DNA of 64,000 nt from Streptomyces orinoci. GTDB taxonomy: Bacteria > Actinomycetota > Actinomycetes > Streptomycetales > Streptomycetaceae. Of the stretch, positions 39,614-47,588 are shown one piece after another. Position 1 is the stretch's first letter. Each line of letters opens with the position of its first letter. The notes under the pieces are model-generated. The model was not told where the DNA came from and searched no databases. It saw only the letters and a list, made by a program, of their open reading frames with translations. Location: positions 496,001 through 560,000 of the forward strand of contig NZ_PHNC01000029.1 of NCBI RefSeq assembly GCF_003121295.1. Direction: 5' to 3'. The translations under genes and the position numbers were made by a program.

Positions 39614-41254
39614 TCAGCTCCGGTAGTCCTTGCCGAGCACCACCGTGATGTCGGCGTTGGCCGCGCCCTGTCCCTTCTTCACCGCGCTCACCGGCAGCCC
39701 CAGCGTCTTGGCTGCCTCCCGGGCGTCCCCGGCCCGCTTGTCGTCGGTGTAGACCACCGAGGAGGCGTGCTGGACCGGGACGGTGCCGCCGTCGAGGTAG
39801 GTGTAGCCGCCGTTGACCAGCGCCACCTGGGCCGACTGGGCCGCGGCCGGGCCGCCTGTGGCGTTCCTCACGCTCACCCGGGGGGTGCTGTCCTGGCCGG
39901 CGCTCTTCACCGCGCCGCCCAGTACGTCCTTGACCACCCGGTCGGCGGCCGCTCCGTCCAGGGTGCCGTCCGCCCGTACCGGCAGCAGCGCGGTGTCATA
40001 GGCACCGGCCCGGGCCCGGGCGGCCAGCTGGGCCAGTGAGGCGCCCAGTTCCTTGACCGACAGCGAGGGGTCGGGGATCTGGGCCAGCTGCTCCACGGTG
40101 TTGGTGGCCGCACCGGTGTCGGTGGAGAGCTTCTTCAGTACGGCCTGCATCACCTGTCCGAAGCGGGCCAGCTGCTGGTTCTGGTCCTCGCGGGCGCCCC
40201 GGTAGGTGGCATAGGCGACCGCCGTCTGCCCATTGAGGTTCTGGCCGCTGCCGCGGTGCACCTGGGGCTGGTCGCCGGGCTTGGCGCCCGGGACATCGGT
40301 GTCCGCGTCCAGGGTGATGCCGCCGACCAGCTGGACCAGGTTCTCCAGATAGGGGGTGTCCAGCCGCCAGCTGCCCTTGATCTGCGAGCCCAGCAGGGTG
40401 TTGAGGGCGTCCCTGGTGGCGCCGGTACCCGCGTCGGTGACCGATTTGCCCAGAGTGGTGGCGCCGCCGCCCTCCTTGGCCACGGCCAGCGAGTTGGGCA
40501 GCAGGACGGTGGTGGCCTTCTGGGTGGTCCGGTTGTCCACCAGCAGGGCGGTGGAGCTGCCGCCGCCCTTGATCTGGCGCAGATGGACCACGATCACATC
40601 GCGCTGCTGGGCACCGGCGGCCGCGCCGCCCTTCTTCTGGTCCGTCCCGGCCAGGAAGAACCAGGCCAGGCCGCCGGCCAGGACCAGCACCAGGGCCACG
40701 CCCAGCGCCAGATAGCGGTTGCGGCCCTTGCGCTTGCGCTCATCGCGGCGTTCGGTGCGGCTCTCGCTGAACTTCAGCCAGTCGATGACGTCCTCGGACT
40801 CCTCGTCCGGGGTCTCGACAAAGGAGAACTGCTCGGTGCGGTAGACCGGCGCCTCCTCGCCGCCGGCGGCCTGGTCCGGTGCCTGGCGCGGCTCGGGGAT
40901 CTGCGGCTCCGCCGGGGCCGCGGGCTCGGCCTGCCAGTCGGCCTGCCGCTCGGTCTGCCGGGGGACCCGCTCCTGCTGCCGGGTCTGCGACTGCGGCTGG
41001 AACTGCGGCTGCGGCTGGGGGGCGGCGGGGTCCTGGCCGGGGTGCTGGAACTGCTGCTGGGAGGCGGCGGCATAGGGGTCGTAGCCCTGGGCCTGCTGCG
41101 CAGCGGGGTACTGCTGGAGGGGCCGGCCATAGACGTCATAGACCCGCTCCGGCGCGTCCGGGTGGTACACCGGCTGCCCATAGGCGTCATAGCCGTAGAC
41201 CTGCGGCTGGTACGCGTAGGGATCGTGCGGGTACGGGTCCTGGCGGTCGTTCAA
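39614..41254 (-). CDS. LCP (LytR-CpsA-Psr) family protein with LytR_C domain, divergent active site
   Basis: A 546-residue protein. Residues 1-165 are a Pro/Gln/Tyr-rich cytoplasmic tail, with YDVYGRPLQQYP-like repeats. One membrane helix follows (YLALGVALVLVLAGGLAWFFLAG), then an LCP domain (DVIVVHLRQIKGG to LARFGQVMQAVLKKL, with YATYRGAREDQNQQLARF matching the conserved R-x-R...D...R part) and a C-terminal LytR_C domain (RVSVRNATGGPAAAQSAQVALVNGGY). LCP enzymes attach teichoic-acid-like polymers to peptidoglycan. The usual SDT and P-R-D segments are replaced by TALLVDNRTT and LPNS, so catalysis may differ. By synteny, recalled not searched, it corresponds to the S. coelicolor LCP protein PdtA (SCO2578) implicated in spore-wall glycan attachment. 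Confidence 0.82.
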   Translation of the reverse strand: MNDRQDPYPHDPYAYQPQVYGYDAYGQPVYHPDAPERVYDVYGRPLQQYPAAQQAQGYDPYAAASQQQFQHPGQDPAAPQPQPQFQPQSQTRQQERVPRQTERQADWQAEPAAPAEPQIPEPRQAPDQAAGGEEAPVYRTEQFSFVETPDEESEDVIDWLKFSESRTERRDERKRKGRNRYLALGVALVLVLAGGLAWFFLAGTDQKKGGAAAGAQQRDVIVVHLRQIKGGGSSTALLVDNRTTQKATTVLLPNSLAVAKEGGGATTLGKSVTDAGTGATRDALNTLLGSQIKGSWRLDTPYLENLVQLVGGITLDADTDVPGAKPGDQPQVHRGSGQNLNGQTAVAYATYRGAREDQNQQLARFGQVMQAVLKKLSTDTGAATNTVEQLAQIPDPSLSVKELGASLAQLAARARAGAYDTALLPVRADGTLDGAAADRVVKDVLGGAVKSAGQDSTPRVSVRNATGGPAAAQSAQVALVNGGYTYLDGGTVPVQHASSVVYTDDKRAGDAREAAKTLGLPVSAVKKGQGAANADITVVLGKDYRS

Positions 41255-41296
41255 CGGTGCCCCTCGAATGGCCCTCGAGCCGGGATCGGCCGGTTG

Positions 41297-41908
41297 TCAG
41301 CCGTCGTGACGGTACAGCTTGCGCTTGTCGATGTAGCGCACCACACCGTCGGGCACCAGATACCAGACCGGCTCCCCGGCCGCCACCCGGGCCCGGCAGT
41401 CGGAGGAGGAGATGGCCAGGGCCGGGACCTCCACAAAGGAGACCCGGTCGTCGGGCAGCCCGGGGTTGGCCAGTATGTGGCCGGGCCGGGTCACCCCGAT
41501 GAAGTGGGCGAGCTGGAAGAGCTCGTCGGTGTCGCGCCAGGTGAGGATCTGGGAGAGCGCGTCAGCGCCGGTGATGAAGAACAGGTCCGTGTCGGGGTTG
41601 AGGTCCCGCAGCTCACGCAGGGTGTCCGTGGTGTAGGTGGGACCGCCGCGGTCGATGTCGATGCGGCTGACCGAGAACTGCGGGTTGGACGCGGTGGCGA
41701 TCACCGTCATCAGATAGCGGTCCTCGGCGGGCGAGACCCGGCGGTGGCTCTTCTGCCAGGGCTCCCCGGTCGGCACAAAGACCACCTCGTCGAGGTGGAA
41801 CTGTGCCGCCACTTCACTGGCGGCGACCAGGTGGCCGTGGTGGACCGGGTCGAAGGTCCCGCCCATCACGCCGAGCCGCCGCTTGACGGGCTCCGTCTGC
41901 TGTCCCAT
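41297..41908 (-). CDS. nadD: Nicotinate-nucleotide adenylyltransferase
   Basis: A 203-residue nucleotidyltransferase: RLGVMGGTFDPVHHGHLVAASE (HxGH active site), VVFVPTGEPWQKSHRRVSPAEDRYLM, FFITGADALSQILTW and ALAISSSDCRARV (ISSTxIR-type signature, slightly altered). It makes nicotinic acid adenine dinucleotide from NaMN and ATP in NAD biosynthesis. ATG 41908 is preferred over in-frame upstream sequence without homology. It is the first large gene of the cluster leading through LCP, rsfS and the phosphatase; two microprotein genes lie just upstream on the same strand. Confidence 0.96.
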   Translation of the reverse strand: MGQQTEPVKRRLGVMGGTFDPVHHGHLVAASEVAAQFHLDEVVFVPTGEPWQKSHRRVSPAEDRYLMTVIATASNPQFSVSRIDIDRGGPTYTTDTLRELRDLNPDTDLFFITGADALSQILTWRDTDELFQLAHFIGVTRPGHILANPGLPDDRVSFVEVPALAISSSDCRARVAAGEPVWYLVPDGVVRYIDKRKLYRHDG

Positions 41909-41964
41909 GCGTGCAGACCCTACTGGGCGCCGTGCGGCACCGGCCGTCCGGGGACGCTCCCGGC

Positions 41965-42126
41965 TCAGCGGTCCCGGTTGAAACGGGTGGTGATCCAGAG
42001 CAGCAGAAGCAGGATGACCAGCGCGGCGCCACCGGTCATAAAGGGGCTGATGCTCTTGTGGGTGTCCACATGCTCGCCCTCGGAGGCGAGGGTGACCAGG
42101 GCGGCGTGGGCAGATGCGATGTTCAC
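41965..42126 (-). CDS. Single-pass microprotein upstream of nadD (53 residues)
   Basis: GTG 42126 opens a 53-residue frame: MNIASAHAALVTLASEGEHVDTHKSI and so on, then a strongly hydrophobic helix (GGAALVILLLLLWITTRF) and a basic NRDR end. The charged N-terminus and C-terminal anchor match a microprotein I recall next to nadD in streptomycetes. Spacing to nadD is 56 bp and to the second microprotein gene upstream 107 bp. No function is known. It was found by reading the minus strand by eye because it is too short for usual ORF cut-offs. Confidence 0.75.
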   Translation of the reverse strand: MNIASAHAALVTLASEGEHVDTHKSISPFMTGGAALVILLLLLWITTRFNRDR

Positions 42127-42233
42127 GTCGGCAGGAACCTATCCGGGAGGGATCGGGTGGAGACTTCGGCCACATCGTATGCGGGGACTTATCCGAAGCT
42201 CACGCCGACTCCGGGCACGGGCGTACCGGACGG

Positions 42234-42398
42234 TCACTTCCGGTAGCCGCGCAGCAGGAGCCAGGCGGTGAGCGGGACGCCCACCAGCAGCACCAGCAGC
42301 ACGGTGCGCAGCATCGTGCCGGGGCCCTGGTCGTGGGCGTTGACGGCGAGCACCTCGGTGAGGGCGGGGTGGGCGGCGAATTCCTGGATAGCGGGCAT
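42234..42398 (-). CDS. Second single-pass microprotein (54 residues)
   Basis: ATG 42398, preceded by GGAG five bases upstream, opens a 54-residue frame beginning MPAIQEFAAHPALTEVLAVNAH. It ends in a hydrophobic helix (MLRTVLLVLLVGVPLTAWLLL) and a basic RGYRK tail. Like its neighbour it is N-out or N-in single pass with a positive C-terminus, so both may be subunits or regulators of a membrane complex. Divergent from the M48 peptidase gene. Strand and frame are supported by GC3 and the ribosome site; function unknown. Confidence 0.7.
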   Translation of the reverse strand: MPAIQEFAAHPALTEVLAVNAHDQGPGTMLRTVLLVLLVGVPLTAWLLLRGYRK

Positions 42399-42481
42399 GT
42401 CTCCACGGTAGCCATGTCAGTGACACGGCCTAGGGTGGGGTCCATCAGCCAAGGGGGACGGCCGAGCCGAGGGGGTTTTCC

Positions 42482-43567
42482 ATGGGTTCCATGAGCGAGG
42501 ACACGGTGGGCGGCGAGCGGTCGCCCGCCCGCGACCGCAGGCGGTTCCCGGGCATCTCGTCCCGGGCCTATGAGCACCCGGCGGACCGTTCGGCGCTGGT
42601 GGCGCTGCGCAAGCTCAGCGGCTTCGACACGGTGTTCAAGGCGCTCAGCGGGCTGCTGCCGGAGCGCAGTCTGCGGCTGCTGTTCCTGTCGGACTCCGTG
42701 CGGGTGAGCGAGCAGCAGTTCCCGTATCTGCACACCATGCTGCTGGACGCCTGCCAGATCCTGGACCTGCCCCGGGTTCCGCCGATGTATGTCACCCAGG
42801 ATCCGCAGCCGGGTGCCATGTGCGTCGGGCTGGACGAGCCGGTCCTGGTGCTCACCACCGGGCTGCTGGAGCTGCTGGACGAGGAGGAGATGCGGGCGGT
42901 CGTGGGCCACGAGGTGGGCCATGCGCTCTCCGGGCACGCGGTCTACCGCACGATACTGCTGTTCCTGACCAATGTGGCGGTCAAGGTGGCCTGGATCCCG
43001 CTGGGCAACATAGCGGTGATGGGCCTGGTGACCGCCCTGCGGGAGTGGTTCCGCAAGTCGGAGCTGTCGGCGGACCGGGCGGGGCTGCTGGTGGGGCAGG
43101 ATCCGCAGGCCTCGCTGCGCGGGCTGATGAAGATCGCGGGCGGCAACCATCTGCACGAGATGAACGTGGACGCGTTCCTGGCCCAGGCCGAGGAGTACGA
43201 GGCCGGGGGTGACCTGCGGGACTCGGTGCTGAAGATCATGAATCTGCTGCCTCGGAGCCATCCCTTCGCGGTGGTAAGGGCGGCCGAGCTCAAGCGATGG
43301 GCGGAGAGCAGGGATTTTCAGCGGATCATGGACGGGCACTATCCGCGGCGGTCGGAGGACGGGGAGGCGTCGGTGTCCGGCTCCTTCCGGGAGACGGCCG
43401 GGCACTACGCGGATTCGGTGCGCTCCAGCAAGGATCCGCTGATGGGGCTGGTGCGCGATATCGCGGGCGGCGCGGGGGACTTGGGCAGCAGGCTGCGGGA
43501 TACGTTCCGGGGGGCGAAGGGGGGTTCCGAGGGGCCCTCGGAGGGGCCGGGCAAGGATGCTTCGTAG
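42482..43567 (+). CDS. M48 family zinc metallopeptidase
   Basis: A 361-residue protein. HEVGH at 143-147 and Glu194 (KSELSADRAG) form the complete zinc site. Flanking hydrophobic segments (TILLFLTNVAVKVAWIPLGNIAVMGLV) suggest membrane association near the active site, as in HtpX/Ste24-like enzymes. Residues 270-361 are a charged C-terminal tail. The family includes HtpX and other quality-control proteases; actinobacterial members of this length are uncharacterised. ATG 42482 is used, with ATG 42491 also possible. It is followed by the second copy of the dispersed repeat. Confidence 0.88.
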   Translation: MGSMSEDTVGGERSPARDRRRFPGISSRAYEHPADRSALVALRKLSGFDTVFKALSGLLPERSLRLLFLSDSVRVSEQQFPYLHTMLLDACQILDLPRVPPMYVTQDPQPGAMCVGLDEPVLVLTTGLLELLDEEEMRAVVGHEVGHALSGHAVYRTILLFLTNVAVKVAWIPLGNIAVMGLVTALREWFRKSELSADRAGLLVGQDPQASLRGLMKIAGGNHLHEMNVDAFLAQAEEYEAGGDLRDSVLKIMNLLPRSHPFAVVRAAELKRWAESRDFQRIMDGHYPRRSEDGEASVSGSFRETAGHYADSVRSSKDPLMGLVRDIAGGAGDLGSRLRDTFRGAKGGSEGPSEGPGKDAS

Positions 43568-43570
43568 GCC

Positions 43571-43681
43571 GTTTTCGGGTGCGAGTTGTTTGTGGCTGGT
43601 CGCGCCCACGCGGCGGAGCCGCATGATGAAGCCGGCCCGCGCCCCTGAGGGGTGCCCCTTGCGGGGCCCCTCAGGGGGCGC
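43571..43681. repeat. Dispersed intergenic repeat, copy 2, ending in a long hairpin over a stop codon
   Basis: It begins GTTTTCGGGTGCGAGTTGT and has the GTGGCTGGTCGCGC core of the copy at 18833-18893. An insertion (CCCACGCGGCGGAGCCGC) follows, then a hairpin: GCGCCCCTGAGGGG at 43639-43652 pairs with CCCCTCAGGGGGCGC at 43667-43681 with one bulged base. The TCA at 43671 inside this stem is the stop codon of the minus-strand gene. Confidence 0.8.
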
Positions 43682-44744
43682 TTGGCTGTGCTGAAGGAGC
43701 CAGTACGCCGCAGAGGGCGGCGGTCGGGGCATCGGTGGCGTAGGGGTCGGTGCCGGGGCGGCGGTCCTCGCCGGGGCGCTGGCCTGCCAGCAGCGGGTGC
43801 AGATAGGCCGCGTCATCCGTGGAGCAGGTCTCCGGGCCGGCCTGGACATAACTCTGCAGTACCTGGAGCCGGTTGCCCTGGAGATCGTCGCGGTCGAAGC
43901 GGAAGCGCATCACCCGGCGCACGGTGAACAGTGAGGCCGGTGCCGACTGCGGGGCGTTGGCCGGGCGTACGGCGTAGACGAAGGTGTGGTCGGCCGAGAC
44001 CTCCAGGGCCGCGGGCGAGACCTCGGTGACGGTGAAGGCGCCCGAGGTGCGGACCACCGGGTCCGCCAGCGCGATCCGGGCGGGGTCGAAGCGCACCATC
44101 CAACCGGTCGCCGCATGCAGCCCGTCGGCGGCCGGTTTGGCCAGACTCCGGTCGAACTGGGCCAGTTGAGAGGGCGCCAGCAGCAGCCGGACGGCGCGCG
44201 GGTCGGCGCCCAGCAACACCCCCCGGTCCAGGGCGGATTTGCGGGTGTACTCCTTGGCGGTGGCCAGCGCGGCCATCACCAGGCCCTCGGAGAAGTTCTG
44301 GGTGCGCCGTACCGCCGGCAGATTGATGCCGTCCACTCCGTCGCGCAGATGGGCCGCCGGGCTGTCGGCGAACAGCCGGGCGGGCGGGCCGCCGGGCACC
44401 GGGTCGCGCGGCACCAGTGGCACCACGGTGCTGCGCAGCGGCTCGGCGGCGGGCGGCCGGGGTTCCTTGTAGGGGTGGCGCAGGCCCATATAGACGGCCG
44501 TGCCGAAGGCCAGGGTGATCAGCACCACCAGGAGCAGCAGCTGGCGGGAGGCGCCCAGCCGGGCCCAGGCGTGCCGGGTACGGACGGCGGGCGCGTGATC
44601 GGTCATCCGCTCCTGGGCGGAGGATTCCTGGAGCCGGGCAGCGCGGACGAACGATTCGTCGAAGACGACGGATCGGTACTCCTCGTCGCCACCTCCCGGA
44701 ACGCCCTCGGGGGTCCCCTCAGGTGGGTCTCCAGGCCCGTCCAT
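43671..44744 (-). CDS. Membrane-anchored protein with an N-terminal VVFDExFVRxA motif, function unknown
   Basis: A 357-residue protein from ATG 44744. An acidic N-terminus contains EEYRSVVFDESFVRAARLQESSAQER, one helix (ASRQLLLLVVLITLAFGTAVYMG) and a large exported domain of about 270 residues (FSEGLVMAALATAKEYTRKSALDRGVLLG, LQGNRLQVLQSYVQAGPETCSTDDAAYLHPLLAG). No enzyme motif is visible. The N-terminal motif is shared with the next gene (44816-45415), so the two are likely to interact with a common partner or derive from duplication. The last three residues (Ser-Ala-Pro) and stop fall within a dispersed repeat. Confidence 0.75.
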   Translation of the reverse strand: MDGPGDPPEGTPEGVPGGGDEEYRSVVFDESFVRAARLQESSAQERMTDHAPAVRTRHAWARLGASRQLLLLVVLITLAFGTAVYMGLRHPYKEPRPPAAEPLRSTVVPLVPRDPVPGGPPARLFADSPAAHLRDGVDGINLPAVRRTQNFSEGLVMAALATAKEYTRKSALDRGVLLGADPRAVRLLLAPSQLAQFDRSLAKPAADGLHAATGWMVRFDPARIALADPVVRTSGAFTVTEVSPAALEVSADHTFVYAVRPANAPQSAPASLFTVRRVMRFRFDRDDLQGNRLQVLQSYVQAGPETCSTDDAAYLHPLLAGQRPGEDRRPGTDPYATDAPTAALCGVLAPSAQPSAP

Positions 44745-44815
44745 ACCTCAAGGGTAGGTCTCCCGGCGCTTTGGTAAACGCGCTGGTACGCGACAACTTC
44801 CCCGGGTGGCGGCGG

Positions 44816-45415
44816 TCAGCCCCGGCGTGTTGCGGCGGAGGCGGCCGGGGCCCTTGAGCCGGCCGGGACCGAGGGCAGGGCGCCCGGCTGCCCGGTCGCG
44901 GCGGTGTCCAGGCCGGTGGTGGCGGGTGGCGGGGAGGGGTCGCGGCGCTCCCCGGAGGAGGCGCTGCGGTAGACGGCCGCGAAGGCCAGCGCGATCACTC
45001 CGATGCCCATCACCATGGCCAGCACCCAGGCCACCGGGCGGTGCCAGCGGGCCCGGCCTCGGTAGGGGCGGCGCCAGGAGCCGTACCGGCCGTAGGGGCC
45101 ATAGGCGTCGTCGGGATCGAGGTCATGGGTCAGGCCGGGCAACTCGCCCGCGCCCAGGGGGCCTTGGTGCGGCTCCTGGCAGAGGTCGTCCTCGGCGGAG
45201 CCGGCGGCCGGGCGGGCGCGGGCGGCGTCCGCCTCGGCACGGGCCCGGTCGGCGGCCAGTATCCGCTCGGCCGCGCTGGGTTCGTGGATCACGGCGGACC
45301 GCACGAAGTCCTCGTCGAAGACCACGGAGGCGAACGGGTCGTCCGCGCCCCCGTGGCCGTGGCTGTCGGGCTCCTCGCCGTCCGGGAACGGCTTGCCCCC
45401 CACGTCGTCCGGCAC
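44816..45415 (-). CDS. Small membrane protein with the same VVFDExFVRxA motif, function unknown
   Basis: A 199-residue protein. The N-terminal acidic stretch holds DDPFASVVFDEDFVRSAVIHEPSAAERI, parallel to the neighbour at 43671-44744. After an Asp/Tyr-rich linker (DPDDAYGPYGRYGSWRRPYRG) a single helix (PVAWVLAMVMGIGVIALAFAAVYR) is followed by an exported Ser/Pro/Ala-rich tail. Topology suggests the shared motif is cytoplasmic. It lies between the partner and proA on the same strand, with gaps of 70-75 bp. Confidence 0.75.
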   Translation of the reverse strand: MPDDVGGKPFPDGEEPDSHGHGGADDPFASVVFDEDFVRSAVIHEPSAAERILAADRARAEADAARARPAAGSAEDDLCQEPHQGPLGAGELPGLTHDLDPDDAYGPYGRYGSWRRPYRGRARWHRPVAWVLAMVMGIGVIALAFAAVYRSASSGERRDPSPPPATTGLDTAATGQPGALPSVPAGSRAPAASAATRRG

Positions 45416-45488
45416 CCGTCCAGCGTAAACCCGAAGCGGTCAATCCGCGCGTGCGGGACGGGAATTCGGTCCGCCGCCGGCCCCGGTG

Positions 45489-46790
45489 CTAGCGCCGGGT
45501 GTGGCCGTCGCCGGTGACGATGTACTTGGTGGAGGTGAGTTCCGGCAGGCCCATGGGCCCCCGGGCGTGCAACTTCTGGGTGGAGATGCCGATTTCGGCG
45601 CCGAAGCCGAACTGGCTGCCGTCGGTGAACCGGGTGGAGGCGTTGACGGCCACCGTGGTGGAGTCCACCAGCTGGGTGAAGCGGCGGGCGGCCGCCTGGG
45701 AGGTGGTGACAATGGCCTCGGTGTGCCCGGAGGACCACAGCCGGATATGCGCCACCGCCGCGTCCAGCGAGTCCACCACGGCCGCCGCGATGTCATAGGA
45801 GAGGTACTCGGTCTCCCAGTCCTCCACCACCGCCGGGACCACGGTGGCCGGGGAGCCCTTGGCCAGTTCCTGTACCCGCTCGTCGCCGTGCACGGTCACC
45901 CCGGCCTCGGCCAGCACGGCCAGGGCCCGGGGCAGGAAGCGCTCGGCGATGTCCTGGTGCACCAGCAGCGTCTCGGCGGCGTTGCAGACGCTGGGGCGCT
46001 GGGCCTTGGAGTTGAGCAGGATCTGCACCGCCATGTCGAGGTCGGCTTCGGCGTCCACATAGACATGGCAGTTGCCGGTGCCGGTCTCGATCACCGGGAC
46101 CGTGGACTCCTGGACCACGGTGCGGATCAGGTCGGCGCCGCCGCGCGGGATGAGGACGTCCACCATGCCGCGGGCGCGCATCAGCTCGCGGACCGACTCC
46201 CGGCTCTCCCCCGGCACCAGCTGGACGGCGTCGGCGGGCAGCCCGGCGCCGCCCACCGCGTCCCGGATCACCCGGACCAGTGCGGTGTTGGAGGCGTACG
46301 CGGAGGACGAGCCGCGCAGCAGCACGGCGTTGCCGGACTTCAGGCAGAGCGCGGCGGCGTCCACGGTCACATTGGGGCGGGCCTCGTAGATGATGCCGAC
46401 CACCCCGAGCGGGACCCGGACCTGGCGCAGGTCGATGCCGTTGGGGAGGGTGGAGCCGCGGACCACCTCGCCCACCGGGTCGGGCAGCGCCACCACATTG
46501 CGGACATCGGCGGCGATGGCCCGGACCCGCTCGGGGGTGAGGGTCAGCCGGTCCACGGTGCTCTCGGGGGTGCCCGCGGCGCGGGCCTTGGCCACGTCCT
46601 CGGCGTTGGCCTGGAGGATCTCCTTGGTACGGACCTCCAGGGCGTCCGCGATGGCGAGCAGCGCGTCGTCCTTGGCCGAGCGTGGCAGCGGCGCCAGGTC
46701 GGCGGCGGCGGCGCGGGCGCGGTAGGCGGCGCGCAGCACGGCGGACTGGGGCATGGGGTCGGCCAGGGGGGAGGGGAACTCGCTGCTCAT
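45489..46790 (-). CDS. proA: Gamma-glutamyl phosphate reductase
   Basis: A 433-residue enzyme of the ALDH superfamily with VPLGVVGIIYEARPNVTVDAAALCLKSGNAVLLRGSS, LIPRGGADLI, VIETGTGNCHVYVD, the catalytic Cys in RPSVCNAAETLLV, and RFTDGSQFGFGAEIGISTQKLHARGPMGL near the end. It reduces glutamyl-5-phosphate with NADPH to the semialdehyde in proline synthesis. proB lies about 800 bp further upstream on the same strand, separated by a hypothetical gene, so the pair is close but not directly adjacent. Confidence 0.96.
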   Translation of the reverse strand: MSSEFPSPLADPMPQSAVLRAAYRARAAAADLAPLPRSAKDDALLAIADALEVRTKEILQANAEDVAKARAAGTPESTVDRLTLTPERVRAIAADVRNVVALPDPVGEVVRGSTLPNGIDLRQVRVPLGVVGIIYEARPNVTVDAAALCLKSGNAVLLRGSSSAYASNTALVRVIRDAVGGAGLPADAVQLVPGESRESVRELMRARGMVDVLIPRGGADLIRTVVQESTVPVIETGTGNCHVYVDAEADLDMAVQILLNSKAQRPSVCNAAETLLVHQDIAERFLPRALAVLAEAGVTVHGDERVQELAKGSPATVVPAVVEDWETEYLSYDIAAAVVDSLDAAVAHIRLWSSGHTEAIVTTSQAAARRFTQLVDSTTVAVNASTRFTDGSQFGFGAEIGISTQKLHARGPMGLPELTSTKYIVTGDGHTRR

Positions 46791-46883
46791 GGCTGGCAGG
46801 GTAGTCGCCCGGCGGGCGATGGTTCACCACGTTTCAGGGGGTGGACAGCGCGGTCGGCCAGGGGCCGTGGCAGGGCGTCCCGG

Positions 46884-47255
46884 TCAGAAGGGGTGGACGC
46901 CCACGGGGGTGGCCGGGAGCGGGCCATAGCCCTCGGCGACGCGCTGCTGGTAGGTCTCCCGGTCGATGACCTCCAGGCCGACGATCTCCCAGGGCGGCAG
47001 CCGGGCCGTGGAGCGGTGCTCGCCCCACAGCCGCAGGGCCACGGCGGCGGCGTCATGGAGGTCGCGGGCCTCCTCCCAGTACCGGATCTCGGCGTGGTCG
47101 CCCGCGTAGCGGCTGGTCAGCAGGAAGGGGTGGTCATGGGCGAGCTGCTCCAAGGCCCGCCGGACCTCCGCCGGGGGTGCCTCGGCGCCGGAGACGCTGA
47201 GGGTGATGTGCCACAGCCGGGAGGTCTCCCCGGCGGCCTCCCCGGCGGATTCCAC
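46884..47255 (-). CDS. Conserved hypothetical protein between proA and proB
   Basis: At least 123 residues from GTG 47255. The core SRLWHITLSVSGAEAPPAEVRRALEQLAHDHPFLLTSRYAGDHAEIRYWEEARDLHDAAAVALRLWGEHRSTARLPPWEIVGLEVIDRETYQQR is well structured and matches small proteins seen beside proA in streptomycetes. No ligand or catalytic motif stands out. A possible CTG at 47282 (132 residues) has a better ribosome site, GGAGGAGG eight bases upstream; the longest frame to 47453 has a low-complexity Arg-rich head and is unlikely. Function unknown. Confidence 0.7.
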   Translation of the reverse strand: MESAGEAAGETSRLWHITLSVSGAEAPPAEVRRALEQLAHDHPFLLTSRYAGDHAEIRYWEEARDLHDAAAVALRLWGEHRSTARLPPWEIVGLEVIDRETYQQRVAEGYGPLPATPVGVHPF

Positions 47256-47585
47256 CGGGCCGGTCTCCCCGACGCTGGTCAGCGTGCGCTCCTCCTCCGC
47301 AGCCCTGCGGGCGTGCGGCAGGGCCCCTGGGCGCCCTCGTCTCACCGGCGGCCTCCTGTTGTCGCCGGCCCCGCGCGGCGCGCGGCGGAGCCGTGTCGTG
47401 CTGGTCTGGCCCTGCTCTCGGCACCGCCCGCCCGCGACGGCCCCGCACATCAAAGTTGACCAGCCCGACGGCGGCCGCGGGGCGGTTTTCCGGAAAGGTT
47501 CCGAGGAAAGCCTGGGCTCACCTGGGGCGGGGCCCGCCGGGGTTGACGCCCGTCGGACACCCGTCGCACGCCCGTCGGACGCCCG
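47256..47585. other. 330-bp gap between hypothetical gene and proB, mostly featureless, with an 11-bp tandem repeat
   Basis: Apart from the repeat at 47545-47588 and some GC-rich partial inverted repeats, I see no promoter consensus or small ORF with a ribosome site that I would defend. The upstream end may contain the true start of the hypothetical gene. Confidence 0.55.
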
Positions 47586-47588
47586 TCA
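47545..47588. repeat. 11-bp tandem repeat overlapping the proB stop
   Basis: Four copies of GACGCCCGTCG (second GACACCCGTCG, third CACGCCCGTCG, fourth ending TCA). The TCA at 47586-47588 is the reverse complement of the proB stop codon, so the array begins at the 3' end of proB. Confidence 0.85.
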
